A stretch of DNA of 64,000 nt from Shimia sp965227725 (GTDB taxonomy: Bacteria; Pseudomonadota; Alphaproteobacteria; Rhodobacterales; Rhodobacteraceae), in NCBI RefSeq assembly GCF_965227725.1, contig NZ_CBDDGH010000001.1, forward strand, positions 310,001 through 374,000, given 5' to 3'. Every line of letters starts with the position of its first letter. Position 1 is the first letter of the stretch. A program made the translations under genes and the position numbers. Shown here in pieces: positions 51,044-60,426 of the stretch. The notes beneath the pieces are model-generated. The model was not told where the DNA came from. It did no database searches and saw nothing but the letters and a program-made list of their open reading frames with translations.

Positions 51044-52162
51044 TTAGAGAACGGTGTCGAGCACGGCTTTCAGCCGCGCGGTGGTGGCGGGCACATCATA
51101 AAGCTTGTCCAGACCAAAGAGGCCAAGGCGGAAGGTCATGAAGCCCTCAGGTTCATCACAGGCGAGCGGCACACCGGCGGCGATCTGCATGCCTTCGGCC
51201 ATGAACTTGCTGCCGTTTTGGATGGCCGGATCAGCGGTGTAGCTGACCACAACGCCCGGCGCACCAAAACCTTCGGCGGCGACGGATTGAATGCCCTTGT
51301 CTTTGAGCAGCGCGCGCACGCCGTTGCCCAATTCCCATTGCGCATCGCGCAGCTTGTCAAAGCCGTAGTCGCGGGTTTCCAGCATGGTGTCGCGGAAGGC
51401 GCGCAGGGCATCGGTGGGCATGGTAGCGTGATAGGCGTGGCCGCCGTTTTCATAGGCCACCATGATGTCGCGCCATTTCTTCAGATCGAGTGCGAAGCTG
51501 TCAGACTGCGTTTCACCAAGACGGGTCAGCGCGCGCTCTGACATCATCACAAGGCCCGCCGAGGGCGAGGCGCTCCAGCCTTTTTGCGGGGCAGAACACA
51601 GCACATCCACGCCAAGCGCTTTCATATCGACCCAGACACAGCCCGAGGCGATGCAATCCAGCACCATCAGCGCGCCAACCTCATGGGCAGCTGCGGCCAT
51701 GGCGGCGATGTAGTCATCGGGCAGGATCACACCGGCGCTGGTTTCCACATGGGGTGCAAAGACCACCTGAGGCTTTTCTGCGCGAATTTTGGCCACCACA
51801 TCGTCGATCGGGGCTGGTGCAAAGGGCGCGGTGGCATCGTTGCCGGTCTGGCGCGCTTTCATGACGGTGCTTTCAGCGGCAAAGCCGCCCGCCTCAAAGA
51901 TCTGGCTCCAGCGGTAGGAGAACCAGCCGTTGCGCACCACGAGGGTTGTCTGACCTGCCGCGAACTGGCGCGCGACCGCTTCCATGCCATAGGTGCCGCC
52001 ACCGGGCACGAGCGCCACGCCGTCGGCGTTATAGACCTCTTTCAGAAGATCGGAGATGTCGCGCATCACCTGCTGAAAGGTGTTGGACATGTGGTTGAGG
52101 GAGCGGTCGGTAAAGACCACGGAAAATTCACTCAGCCCACCGGGATCAATGTCATGTGCCAT
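51044..52162 (-). CDS. Class V aminotransferase (alanine-glyoxylate/serine-pyruvate type)
   Basis: A 372-residue PLP-dependent enzyme of the AGXT/SPT fold. VPGGGTYGMEAVARQF is the helix that holds the cofactor phosphate, VLDCIASGCVW contains the PLP-contacting Asp and the Schiff-base Lys is in SAPQKGWSASPSAGL. It is convergent with purD and lies 90 bases downstream of a pair of AsnC/Lrp genes. The amino donor could be alanine or serine; I would not decide between them. Confidence 0.87.
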   Translation of the reverse strand: MAHDIDPGGLSEFSVVFTDRSLNHMSNTFQQVMRDISDLLKEVYNADGVALVPGGGTYGMEAVARQFAAGQTTLVVRNGWFSYRWSQIFEAGGFAAESTVMKARQTGNDATAPFAPAPIDDVVAKIRAEKPQVVFAPHVETSAGVILPDDYIAAMAAAAHEVGALMVLDCIASGCVWVDMKALGVDVLCSAPQKGWSASPSAGLVMMSERALTRLGETQSDSFALDLKKWRDIMVAYENGGHAYHATMPTDALRAFRDTMLETRDYGFDKLRDAQWELGNGVRALLKDKGIQSVAAEGFGAPGVVVSYTADPAIQNGSKFMAEGMQIAAGVPLACDEPEGFMTFRLGLFGLDKLYDVPATTARLKAVLDTVL

Positions 52163-52252
52163 CTGCGCTCTCCTATCTCTGTTGCACCGGATGTAGCGCG
52201 CAGTCTGTGAAATGCAAAGTCACATGCTGGCGACGCAGCTGTTAGGCCACGT

Positions 52253-52708
52253 TCACAGCGGGCCGGGGCGGCGCTCTTCGCTGAGCAGAACATTGGCCTC
52301 CACATTGCCCACCCCGGGCAGGGTCATGACGCGGCGACGCAGGACGCGCTCAAAGTCAGAAATATCTCGCGCCGTGACGCGCAGGCGGTAGTCATACATG
52401 CCCAGCACATGCTCGACGGTCTGAACCTCGGGAATGGCGGTCACCGCGCGCTCAAAATCCTCAAGGCTGACACGGCCCTTGGTGGCCAGTTTGATGCCCA
52501 GAAAGACCGTCACCCCGAAGCCAAGCTTTTCACGATCCAGATCCAGTTTGCGCCCGGCAATGGCCCCGCTGTCCTGCAGCCGCTTGATGCGACGCCAGGT
52601 GGCCGGTTGCGAGAGGCCAAAGCGCCGCCCCAAGGCTCCTGCGTTCTGGGTCGCATCCTCGGCCAGCGCCTTCAGCAACGCGCGGTCGATATCATCCAGA
52701 TCAATCAT
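52253..52708 (-). CDS. Lrp/AsnC family regulator (downstream copy)
   Basis: A 151-residue protein with an N-terminal helix-turn-helix (DIDRALLKALAEDATQNAGA, LGRRFGLSQPATWRRIKRLQ) and a C-terminal RAM ligand domain (QTVEHVLGMYDYRLRVTA). It overlaps the next regulator gene by four bases. The amino acid sensed is not known, but the aminotransferase gene lies downstream on the same strand. Confidence 0.92.
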   Translation of the reverse strand: MIDLDDIDRALLKALAEDATQNAGALGRRFGLSQPATWRRIKRLQDSGAIAGRKLDLDREKLGFGVTVFLGIKLATKGRVSLEDFERAVTAIPEVQTVEHVLGMYDYRLRVTARDISDFERVLRRRVMTLPGVGNVEANVLLSEERRPGPL

Positions 52709-53160
52709 ATGGGCAGGCTCTCATCCGATTTGATGCGCGCCACATGCATGAGTGCCTCAATGTCTGCGATATGGGGCAGCGTCAGGATGCGGCGGCGATA
52801 GATCTCCTGATAGTGGGCCATGTCTTTGGCGATCACCGAGAGGCGCACATCAACCTGCCCCAGAAAGGTCTGTATCTCGATGACCTCGGCAATATCGCGG
52901 GCGGCCTCAAGAAAATCGTCAAAGGCACGGGATAGGGTTTTATCAAGGGTCACACGCAGGCTGACCTCGACCGCATAGCCCAAAGCCTGCCAGTCGATCA
53001 CCGCGCGCTGGCCGCGCAGAATGCCCGCCTCGCGCAGCTTGTCGATTTTGCGCGACAGGCGGGAGGTGGTGAGGCCAAGACGGTCAGCAAGCTCCGGCAC
53101 CGACTGACTCGGATCGCCCTGAAGATGGCGCAGTATGCGTCTATCGAGATCATCAAGCAT
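52705..53160 (-). CDS. Lrp/AsnC family regulator (upstream copy)
   Basis: A 151-residue protein of the same architecture (LDDLDRRILRHLQGDPSQSV, PELADRLGLTTSRLSRKIDK) with RAM domain VIEIQTFLGQVDVRLSVIAK. Sequence identity to its neighbour is modest, so it is an old tandem duplication or a paired heterodimer. It is divergent from ilvC, the classic target type of Lrp proteins, with 131 bases between the two starts. Confidence 0.92.
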   Translation of the reverse strand: MLDDLDRRILRHLQGDPSQSVPELADRLGLTTSRLSRKIDKLREAGILRGQRAVIDWQALGYAVEVSLRVTLDKTLSRAFDDFLEAARDIAEVIEIQTFLGQVDVRLSVIAKDMAHYQEIYRRRILTLPHIADIEALMHVARIKSDESLPI

Positions 53161-53291
53161 GAAAGTGACGATAAATCACGCATGAAAGAATAGAAACCTC
53201 GAAATCACCTCTGATTTTGCCGATCACAACACTCTCTTTCCCCAAAGGAATGCCTATTGTGGCCGCAACATCAAACAGAGGAGCGTTCATC

Positions 53292-54314
53292 ATGCGCGTT
53301 TATTACGATCGCGACTGCGACATCAACCTGATCAAAGACATGAAAGTGGCCATCCTGGGCTACGGTTCCCAAGGCCACGCGCACGCGCTGAACCTGCGTG
53401 ACTCCGGCGCGAAGAACGTTGTTGTGGCGCTGCGCGAAGGCTCCCCTTCCGCGAAGAAAGCCGAAGGCGAAGGCCTGCAGGTGATGGGCATTGCCGAAGC
53501 CGCAGCTTGGTGTGACGTGATCATGTTCACCATGCCCGATGAACTTCAGGCAGAAACCTACAAGAAATACGTCCACGACAACATCAAGCCAGGTGCCGCG
53601 ATTGCGTTTGCCCACGGCCTGAACGTGCACTTTGGCCTGATCGAGCCAAAAGAAGGCGTGGACGTGATCATGATGGCGCCTAAAGGCCCAGGTCACACCG
53701 TGCGCGGCGAATACACCAAAGGCGGCGGCGTGCCTTGCCTCGTCGCGGTTGACACCGACGCAACCGGCCGTGCGCTGGAAATCGGCCTGTCCTACTGCTC
53801 CGCCATCGGTGGCGGCCGCTCCGGCATCATCGAAACCAACTTCCGCGAAGAGTGCGAAACCGACCTGTTCGGCGAACAAGCTGTTCTCTGCGGCGGTCTG
53901 GTTGAGCTGATCCGCTGTGGTTTTGAAACTCTGGTGGAAGCAGGCTACGCACCTGAGATGGCCTACTTTGAGTGTCTGCACGAAGTGAAGCTGATCGTGG
54001 ACCTGATCTACGAAGGCGGCATCGCGAACATGGACTACTCTATCTCCAACACCGCGGAATACGGCCAGTATGTCACCGGCCCACGCATCCTGAAGTACGA
54101 CGAAACCAAAGCCCGCATGAAAGCGGTTCTGGAAGACATCCAGCAGGGCAAATTCGTGCGCGACTTCATGCTGGAAAACGCGGTTGGTCAGCCGACCATC
54201 AAAGCGTCCCGTCGTGCAAACGACGAGCACATGATCGAAGAGACCGGCGCAAAACTGCGCGGCATGATGCCTTGGATCTCTGCCGGCAAAATGGTCGACA
54301 AAGAAAAGAACTGA
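53292..54314 (+). CDS. ilvC: Ketol-acid reductoisomerase
   Basis: A 340-residue NADPH enzyme of branched-chain amino acid synthesis (class I, short form). The Rossmann motif VAILGYGSQGHAHALNLRDS is near residue 20. The catalytic His in IAFAHGLNVHFG and the metal-binding Asp/Glu residues in the knotted C-terminal domain (NFREECETDLFGEQAVLCGG) are present. The start is ATG at 53292, which opens the canonical MRVYYDRDCD. It ends in a terminator. Confidence 0.97.
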   Translation: MRVYYDRDCDINLIKDMKVAILGYGSQGHAHALNLRDSGAKNVVVALREGSPSAKKAEGEGLQVMGIAEAAAWCDVIMFTMPDELQAETYKKYVHDNIKPGAAIAFAHGLNVHFGLIEPKEGVDVIMMAPKGPGHTVRGEYTKGGGVPCLVAVDTDATGRALEIGLSYCSAIGGGRSGIIETNFREECETDLFGEQAVLCGGLVELIRCGFETLVEAGYAPEMAYFECLHEVKLIVDLIYEGGIANMDYSISNTAEYGQYVTGPRILKYDETKARMKAVLEDIQQGKFVRDFMLENAVGQPTIKASRRANDEHMIEETGAKLRGMMPWISAGKMVDKEKN

Positions 54315-54334
54315 TCCTTGCGATCAAGGTTTGG

Positions 54335-54363
54335 AAAGGGCGCCCGTGTGGCGCCCTTTTTCA
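54335..54363 (+). terminator. Rho-independent terminator after ilvC
   Basis: Stem AAAGGGCGCC (54335-54344) and GGCGCCCTTT (54350-54359) with loop CGTGT, then TTT. Confidence 0.92.
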
Positions 54364-54378
54364 TTAGGGCACAGTGGC

Positions 54379-54843
54379 TTATGCAGCTTTGCCCTGTGCC
54401 GACTGCGCAAAGCAGGTGCCAAAGACATGATCCCAGCCACCGTTGTAGTTCCCGCGCATTTCATCGGCGCGGTCGGCCCAGTTCTCCCAATTGGAATGGG
54501 TCAGCGCGACACGGCATTGCCCGCCGGGCAGATCTTCGAAGGTTACGGAAACTTCAGTGGGACTCGCTGGGTCAGATCCCGGATGCCACGTCATGGCAAA
54601 CCGCACGCCCGGCTCAAACACCAGCACCCTGCCCCACTCGCTGCGCGCCCCGTCATGCATGGTTTCATAAACCGCCCCGCCGACCTGCGGCTCGATGGTG
54701 ACGGCCTGTGCCGGTTTACCGGATTGGGCAGACACCGCATGGCGATCCAGCCGCCACCAGCGCGATGTGTTGCGCACAAAGACGTCAAACGCGGCCTGTG
54801 CGGTGCAATTCACAGTGATGGTTTTGACAATTGGCGCGGTCAT
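54379..54843 (-). CDS. SRPBCC (AHSA1-like) domain protein
   Basis: A 154-residue START-like helix-grip protein. KTITVNCTAQAAFDVFVRNT, WWRLDRHAVS, GGAVYETMHDGARSEWGRVL and TEVSVTFEDLPGGQCRVALT are typical of the AHSA1 group. It overlaps the start of an ArsR regulator by four bases, a very common pair in alphaproteobacteria. The ligand is unknown. Confidence 0.9.
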   Translation of the reverse strand: MTAPIVKTITVNCTAQAAFDVFVRNTSRWWRLDRHAVSAQSGKPAQAVTIEPQVGGAVYETMHDGARSEWGRVLVFEPGVRFAMTWHPGSDPASPTEVSVTFEDLPGGQCRVALTHSNWENWADRADEMRGNYNGGWDHVFGTCFAQSAQGKAA

Positions 54844-55154
54844 GGAATGTCTCCCTTCGGGTTCTCAATCTCATTGGCAAAGTCCGTCAGCACATCGCCC
54901 CACAGCTGGTCGAGATAGGCGCGCAGTTCTGCAAGGCCTTCGCGGCGCACAGCGTAGATATTGCTCCGCCCCTGTTTGCGCATGGTCACCAGCCCCGCAT
55001 CTGTCAGCACCTTGAGATGCTGAGACACCGCCGGGCGGCTGACCGGCACTGTTTCCGCCAGAGCGCCGACCGCCTGGGGACGCTTGGAGAGTGCTTCAAA
55101 GAGGTAGCGGCGCGTTGGATCAGCGAGTGCGGCAAAACTTGAATCGTAAGTCAT
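54840..55154 (-). CDS. ArsR family transcriptional regulator
   Basis: A 104-residue winged-helix regulator (FAALADPTRRYLFEALSKRP, then VSRPAVSQHLKVLTDAGLVT). It lacks the metal-binding ELCVCDL motif, so it is not a metal sensor of the ArsR/SmtB sort. It probably represses its own operon with the SRPBCC gene. A palindrome AAGTCATGACTT covers its start codon region (55148-55159) and could be the operator. Confidence 0.92.
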   Translation of the reverse strand: MTYDSSFAALADPTRRYLFEALSKRPQAVGALAETVPVSRPAVSQHLKVLTDAGLVTMRKQGRSNIYAVRREGLAELRAYLDQLWGDVLTDFANEIENPKGDIP

Positions 55155-55159
55155 GACTT
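55148..55159. promoter_or_regulatory. Possible ArsR operator
   Basis: AAGTCATGACTT is a perfect 12-base palindrome that overlaps the start codon of the ArsR gene, followed by ACGGTAAGTGAGAACTTAC, a second TAAGT-N4-ACTTA inverted repeat. Such sites are typical autorepressor targets. Confidence 0.4.
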
Positions 55160-55248
55160 ACGGTAAGTGAGAACTTACAAAAAGTCAAAAAGCGGTTTGA
55201 CCTTCCCGATCATTGCCCCCTTACTGCGCAGCGGAAACGAGGCCCGTC

Positions 55249-56175
55249 ATGTCAGAGCAAAACAGCCCACAGATCACTGCCGCCAGCTGGCTTATGGTGG
55301 CCACGCTTGGCCTTGTCTGGGGCGGCACCTTTATGGTGCAGAAACTGGCGCTGGAGCATTTGCCGCCGCTTTGGGTGGCGGCAGGCCGCATTGGTTTTGC
55401 AGCGCTGATCACCACGGTGATCTGGCAGATGCGTGGCGGCGGGATGTTTCGCTCAGAAGAGCGGGATTGGGGCCGGCTGATCTGGGTGTCGATGCTGAGC
55501 GCGGCGGTGCCGTTCATGTTCCTTGCCTGGGCGCAGCAATATGTGACCTCTGCCTTCACCGGCGTCTCGATGGCCGCGGTGGCGCTGATCGTATTGCCGC
55601 TGGCGCATTTTCTGGTGCCGGGCGAGCGCATGACATTGCGCCGGACATTGGGCTTTCTGATTGGATTTGCAGGGGTTTTGGTGCTGATCGGCCCGGCCGC
55701 TTTTGCCTCAAGCGGCAGCCCGCTTGAAGGTTGGGGGCAGCTGGCCTGCTTGTCGGCTGCCGCCTGTTATGCGGTTTCTTCGATCCTGATGCGGCGCTTG
55801 CCGCCGCTGGATCCGGTGGGCCTGTCGGCCACCACATTGCTGTTTGGCGCAGCTTTGGTGATCCCGCTGGCGGCGCTGCAGCACGGCTTGCCTCCCATGC
55901 CCTCTGCCGAGGGGCTGGCGATTGTCGCGGTGCTGGGACTGGTGCCGACGGCGGCGGCGGGCCTGCTGCGCATTCTGGTGATCCGCACGGCAGGGCCGGT
56001 GTTCATGAGCCTGACCAATTATCAGGTGCCGCTGTGGTCGGTGGTCTTTGGTGTGACCGTGATGGGAGAGCCGCTGCCCGGCTCTCTGATCTGGGCCACT
56101 TTGCTGATCCTGTCAGGCGTCGCGCTCAGCCAATATGGCGCGTTGCGACGCCTCTTCTTCCCGCGTGGCGGCTGA
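55249..56175 (+). CDS. EamA family (DMT) transporter
   Basis: A 308-residue membrane protein with ten predicted membrane segments in two EamA repeats. GLVWGGTFMVQKLALEHLPP starts the first repeat and AACYAVSSILMRRLPPLDPV the second. Members export amino acids or other metabolites. The start chosen is ATG at 55249. It is divergent from the ArsR gene and convergent with glmM. Confidence 0.9.
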   Translation: MSEQNSPQITAASWLMVATLGLVWGGTFMVQKLALEHLPPLWVAAGRIGFAALITTVIWQMRGGGMFRSEERDWGRLIWVSMLSAAVPFMFLAWAQQYVTSAFTGVSMAAVALIVLPLAHFLVPGERMTLRRTLGFLIGFAGVLVLIGPAAFASSGSPLEGWGQLACLSAAACYAVSSILMRRLPPLDPVGLSATTLLFGAALVIPLAALQHGLPPMPSAEGLAIVAVLGLVPTAAAGLLRILVIRTAGPVFMSLTNYQVPLWSVVFGVTVMGEPLPGSLIWATLLILSGVALSQYGALRRLFFPRGG

Positions 56176-56178
56176 GCC

Positions 56179-57514
<1,336 letters not shown>

Positions 57515-57525
<11 letters not shown>

Positions 57526-58534
57526 CTGCGTCTCCTGTTGTCACGGCCTGCCACAATTTCAGGGCCTGACGGGTTTCTTCTACGTCATGGACGCGCAGAA
57601 TTTGCGCGCCTTGAGCGATGCCTGCAAGGGCAACTGCGATGGATCCCGGCGCGCGCTTGTCCGCAAGCGGAGCGTTGCCGATGGTGCCTATAAAGCGTTT
57701 GCGTGACGCGCCCAGCAAGATCGCGCAGCCAAGGCTGTGAAACAGGCTCAGGCGGGCCAACAAAGCAAGGTTATGCGCCTGCGTTTTGCCAAAGCCGATG
57801 CCTGGATCCACCACGATGTTCGCACGCGGAATGCCGAGGCTTTGCAGATGCTCAATTTGTGTTTCAAGGAAGTCATAAACATCCAAAAGCACGTCGTCAT
57901 ACTGCGGGTCCTGCTGCATCGTCGCCGGATCGCCCTGCGCATGCATCACACAGACCGGCGCATTCTGCGCGGCCGCGAGAGGGGCCAGTGCGGCGTCAAA
58001 AGTGAAACCTGACACATCATTGATCAGGGCCGCGCCTGCGGACACAGCGGCCTGCGCCACCTCAGCCTTGCGGGTGTCGATGCTGATCGGCACCGAAAGC
58101 GCAGCCGAGATTGCGGCAATGGCCGGGGCCGTGCGGGCAATCTCTTCGTCAATCGGCACAAAGGCTGCGCCGGGGCGGGTGGATTCGCCGCCGACATCAA
58201 TCATGTCAGCGCCTGCTTCCGTCATGGCGCGCGCATGGCTGAGCGCGGCCTCGGCACCTTCATGCACGCCACCATCAGAAAAGCTGTCGGGCGTGACGTT
58301 CAGAATGCCCATCAGGTTGGGGCGCGCCATCGACAGGCCGGTCACAGCGGTGCGGGGCGCCACCATGCGCTGCAACACGTCATCAGGCACGACATCAGCA
58401 GAGACTATCTCCGCCGGCTGGCCACGGGTGAGGCGTTCAACATGGGTGAACCAGCACCAGCCATCCGCCAAGCGATGCGCATTGGCGGGGCGGGCCACGT
58501 CATATTGCGGGATGGCTCTATAATACACAGTCAT
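57515..58534 (-). CDS. folP: Dihydropteroate synthase
   Basis: A 339-residue folate enzyme that joins p-aminobenzoate to the pterin. The core starts at MGILNVTPDSFSDGG (75-89) and continues with DVGGESTRPGA, INDVSGF, CVMHAQGDPATMQ and DPGIGFGKT. There is an N-terminal extension of about 70 residues in front of the TIM barrel, as in other Rhodobacteraceae. It overlaps glmM downstream and lies 40 bases after folB. Confidence 0.96.
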
Positions 58535-58574
58535 GCGCGCTGCATGACCAATGCGCCCTCAAAAGGCAAGCGGT

Positions 58575-59510
58575 TCAACGCGCTGCGGCATCCAGAGACT
58601 GGTGACGTACCGGCATGTCGGTCTCAAGCGCATGCGCGCTGCCCGACCCAAGCACCACGAACTCCACCGCCTGCATCTCTTCGGCGAACCAAAGCGCAAG
58701 CGCGAGCGCGTCGCTCGGAGGGGCTGTTGGACCATCCACCGCGTCGAGCACAATTTTGGACGGCGCCCAGACGCAGGTCTGGTCATTTTTCATCGCCCAA
58801 TCCAGCTCGGTGCGGGTGTCGACCACCACACAGCGGGAATCACGGGCCGCCAGCATCCATGCGTTTTGCTCAATGGCGAGCAGATCCACACGGCGTTGGG
58901 TCATGGCGTGGCCGGTTTGCGGCGCTGCCAGATCAGGCGCACCTACACAGAGGATCAGCGGCACATCGGTTTGCAGGAACCCGTCGATAGCGCCCGCAAG
59001 CTGCTCGGACATGCGCGCCTCATTAGAAACAAATACAACGCGCGGCTGCGGTGCCTCTTCTTCAATGATCTCCTCAACGGGTGCGAGATGCGCCTTGCGG
59101 CTGCGGACAATCTCGACCCCCAGAGCACCGGGGCCGCGATCCAGCTTTTCGATGCGCACAAAAACCCGGTGGGCCTGCGGCTCAAGCAGGATGCGGTCAG
59201 CCACGCGGGCCGCGAGGGTTTCCAGCAGGTTCAGACGCTCGGCAGAGAGTTCGAAGGCAATGGCTTCGGTGACTTTGTCATAAGACAGGATGCGATCCAC
59301 ATCGTCCTCGACCACCGGGCCAAGCGGCAACACCTCTACCACCACGTTGAAGCAAATCCGCTGGGTGGTGCCCCGCTCTGCCTGAAACGCGCCGATTTCC
59401 ACCTCAACGGTGTGGTCGCGCAAGGAGATGCGATCAAGCGGGTCATCTGACGAGGTGGCCTCGGCACGCTCAGAAGGATGGGCAAACGCCAATCGGATTT
59501 CGTTGCTCAT
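58575..59510 (-). CDS. folB: Dihydroneopterin aldolase with an extra C-terminal domain
   Basis: A 311-residue protein. Residues about 20-140 are a FolB domain (DRISLRDHTVEVEIGAFQAE, then ILSYDKVTEAIAFELSAERL, LLETLAARVADRIL). An acidic linker (VEEIIEEEAPQP) leads to about 145 residues (RVVFVSNEARMSEQLAGAID, AWMLAARDSRCVVVDTRTEL) that I cannot assign to a family. Standard FolB has about 120 residues. The start is ATG at 59510, just after a GAGAG ribosome binding site. It heads the folB-folP-glmM operon. Confidence 0.88.
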   Translation of the reverse strand: MSNEIRLAFAHPSERAEATSSDDPLDRISLRDHTVEVEIGAFQAERGTTQRICFNVVVEVLPLGPVVEDDVDRILSYDKVTEAIAFELSAERLNLLETLAARVADRILLEPQAHRVFVRIEKLDRGPGALGVEIVRSRKAHLAPVEEIIEEEAPQPRVVFVSNEARMSEQLAGAIDGFLQTDVPLILCVGAPDLAAPQTGHAMTQRRVDLLAIEQNAWMLAARDSRCVVVDTRTELDWAMKNDQTCVWAPSKIVLDAVDGPTAPPSDALALALWFAEEMQAVEFVVLGSGSAHALETDMPVRHQSLDAAAR

Positions 59511-59635
59511 GATCTCTCTTCCACGCGCTGTTGTTTCGATCCCGCCACCCGGCGGTGGTGCGGCCTTTATCAGGCCATGTGCCGCGCGGCCATAGGGCAA
59601 ACGCGGCACATCAAATCGCGAAACCGAAAGAAGCG

Positions 59636-60277
59636 TCAGTTCTGAGACAACCGTGTGGGCATCCGGTAGAAGTGATGAACACCAATGGTTGTAGTGCGCT
59701 CATAGACACGCGACCAGCGCGGGTTTACCGCCTTGGTGTGATAGTGGGTTGCCCCATCCGTGAGTTCCGCAGGCGCGCCGGCAAGCAGAAGGTCGGCCAC
59801 TTTGCCAACACGCTCATAAGCGCCGTGTTCGCGGATTTTGTCAGACAGCCCATCGCAGTTGTAGGTGAACTGGCACTGGTATTTGCGACCGCTCGCAGTG
59901 CCCTGATTGATCACGCCACAGACGCTTCCGGGAAAGGCCGAGTGTTCGGCGCGATTGAGGATAACTTCAGCCACAGCGAACTGGCCTTTGACGCTTTCAC
60001 CGCGCGCCTCAAAATAGAGCGCCTCGGCCATGCATTGCCATTCCGCTGTGCGTTTCTCATCGTTTACCTTTGGCAGGCTGTCGATAAACGCGCGGCTGTA
60101 GCTGATTTCGGTTGGCTTAGGCTTTTTCGGCGCGAAAATATCGCGCAAAGTCTTGCCATCAAAAAGTACCAATTGTCGTGGTTTGGTGGAGGCAGATTCG
60201 GTCGCTGGTGTCGTCTCCGCGTAGCTGTTGCCCACAGTCAGGGCCGCAGCCAAAAAGGATGCAATCAAGTAGCGCAT
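59636..60277 (-). CDS. Cell wall hydrolase, SleB/CwlJ type
   Basis: A 213-residue exported protein (signal peptide MRYLIASFLAAALTVGNSYA). The hydrolase domain starts at about 83: CMAEALYFEARGESVKGQFA, VAEVILNRAEHSAFPGSVCG, YQCQFTYNCDG and HYHTKAVNPRW. The catalytic Glu is probably in EARGES. The family splits the glycan strand of peptidoglycan; in proteobacteria its role is in growth or cell separation, not spore germination. Confidence 0.9.
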   Translation of the reverse strand: MRYLIASFLAAALTVGNSYAETTPATESASTKPRQLVLFDGKTLRDIFAPKKPKPTEISYSRAFIDSLPKVNDEKRTAEWQCMAEALYFEARGESVKGQFAVAEVILNRAEHSAFPGSVCGVINQGTASGRKYQCQFTYNCDGLSDKIREHGAYERVGKVADLLLAGAPAELTDGATHYHTKAVNPRWSRVYERTTTIGVHHFYRMPTRLSQN

Positions 60278-60426
60278 GATGACCTCGTTTTATGGGGTTT
60301 ATGACCCCGGCAGCTTTAAAACGGGGGTGTTGTTAACGAAAAATAAACGAAACGTCCACTCACAGGCTTGTCACAGCCAAAACACTGCGCTGGCTCCTAA
60401 AGAGAGTTTGTAAAAAAAGTGTTATT

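Noticed and set aside
53161..53291. Leader-peptide attenuator or riboswitch before ilvC
   Set aside because: No run of branched-chain codons and no terminator/antiterminator pair can be seen in the 131 bases.
53271..54230. 319-residue minus-strand open frame
   Set aside because: Antisense of ilvC, which is clear on the plus strand.
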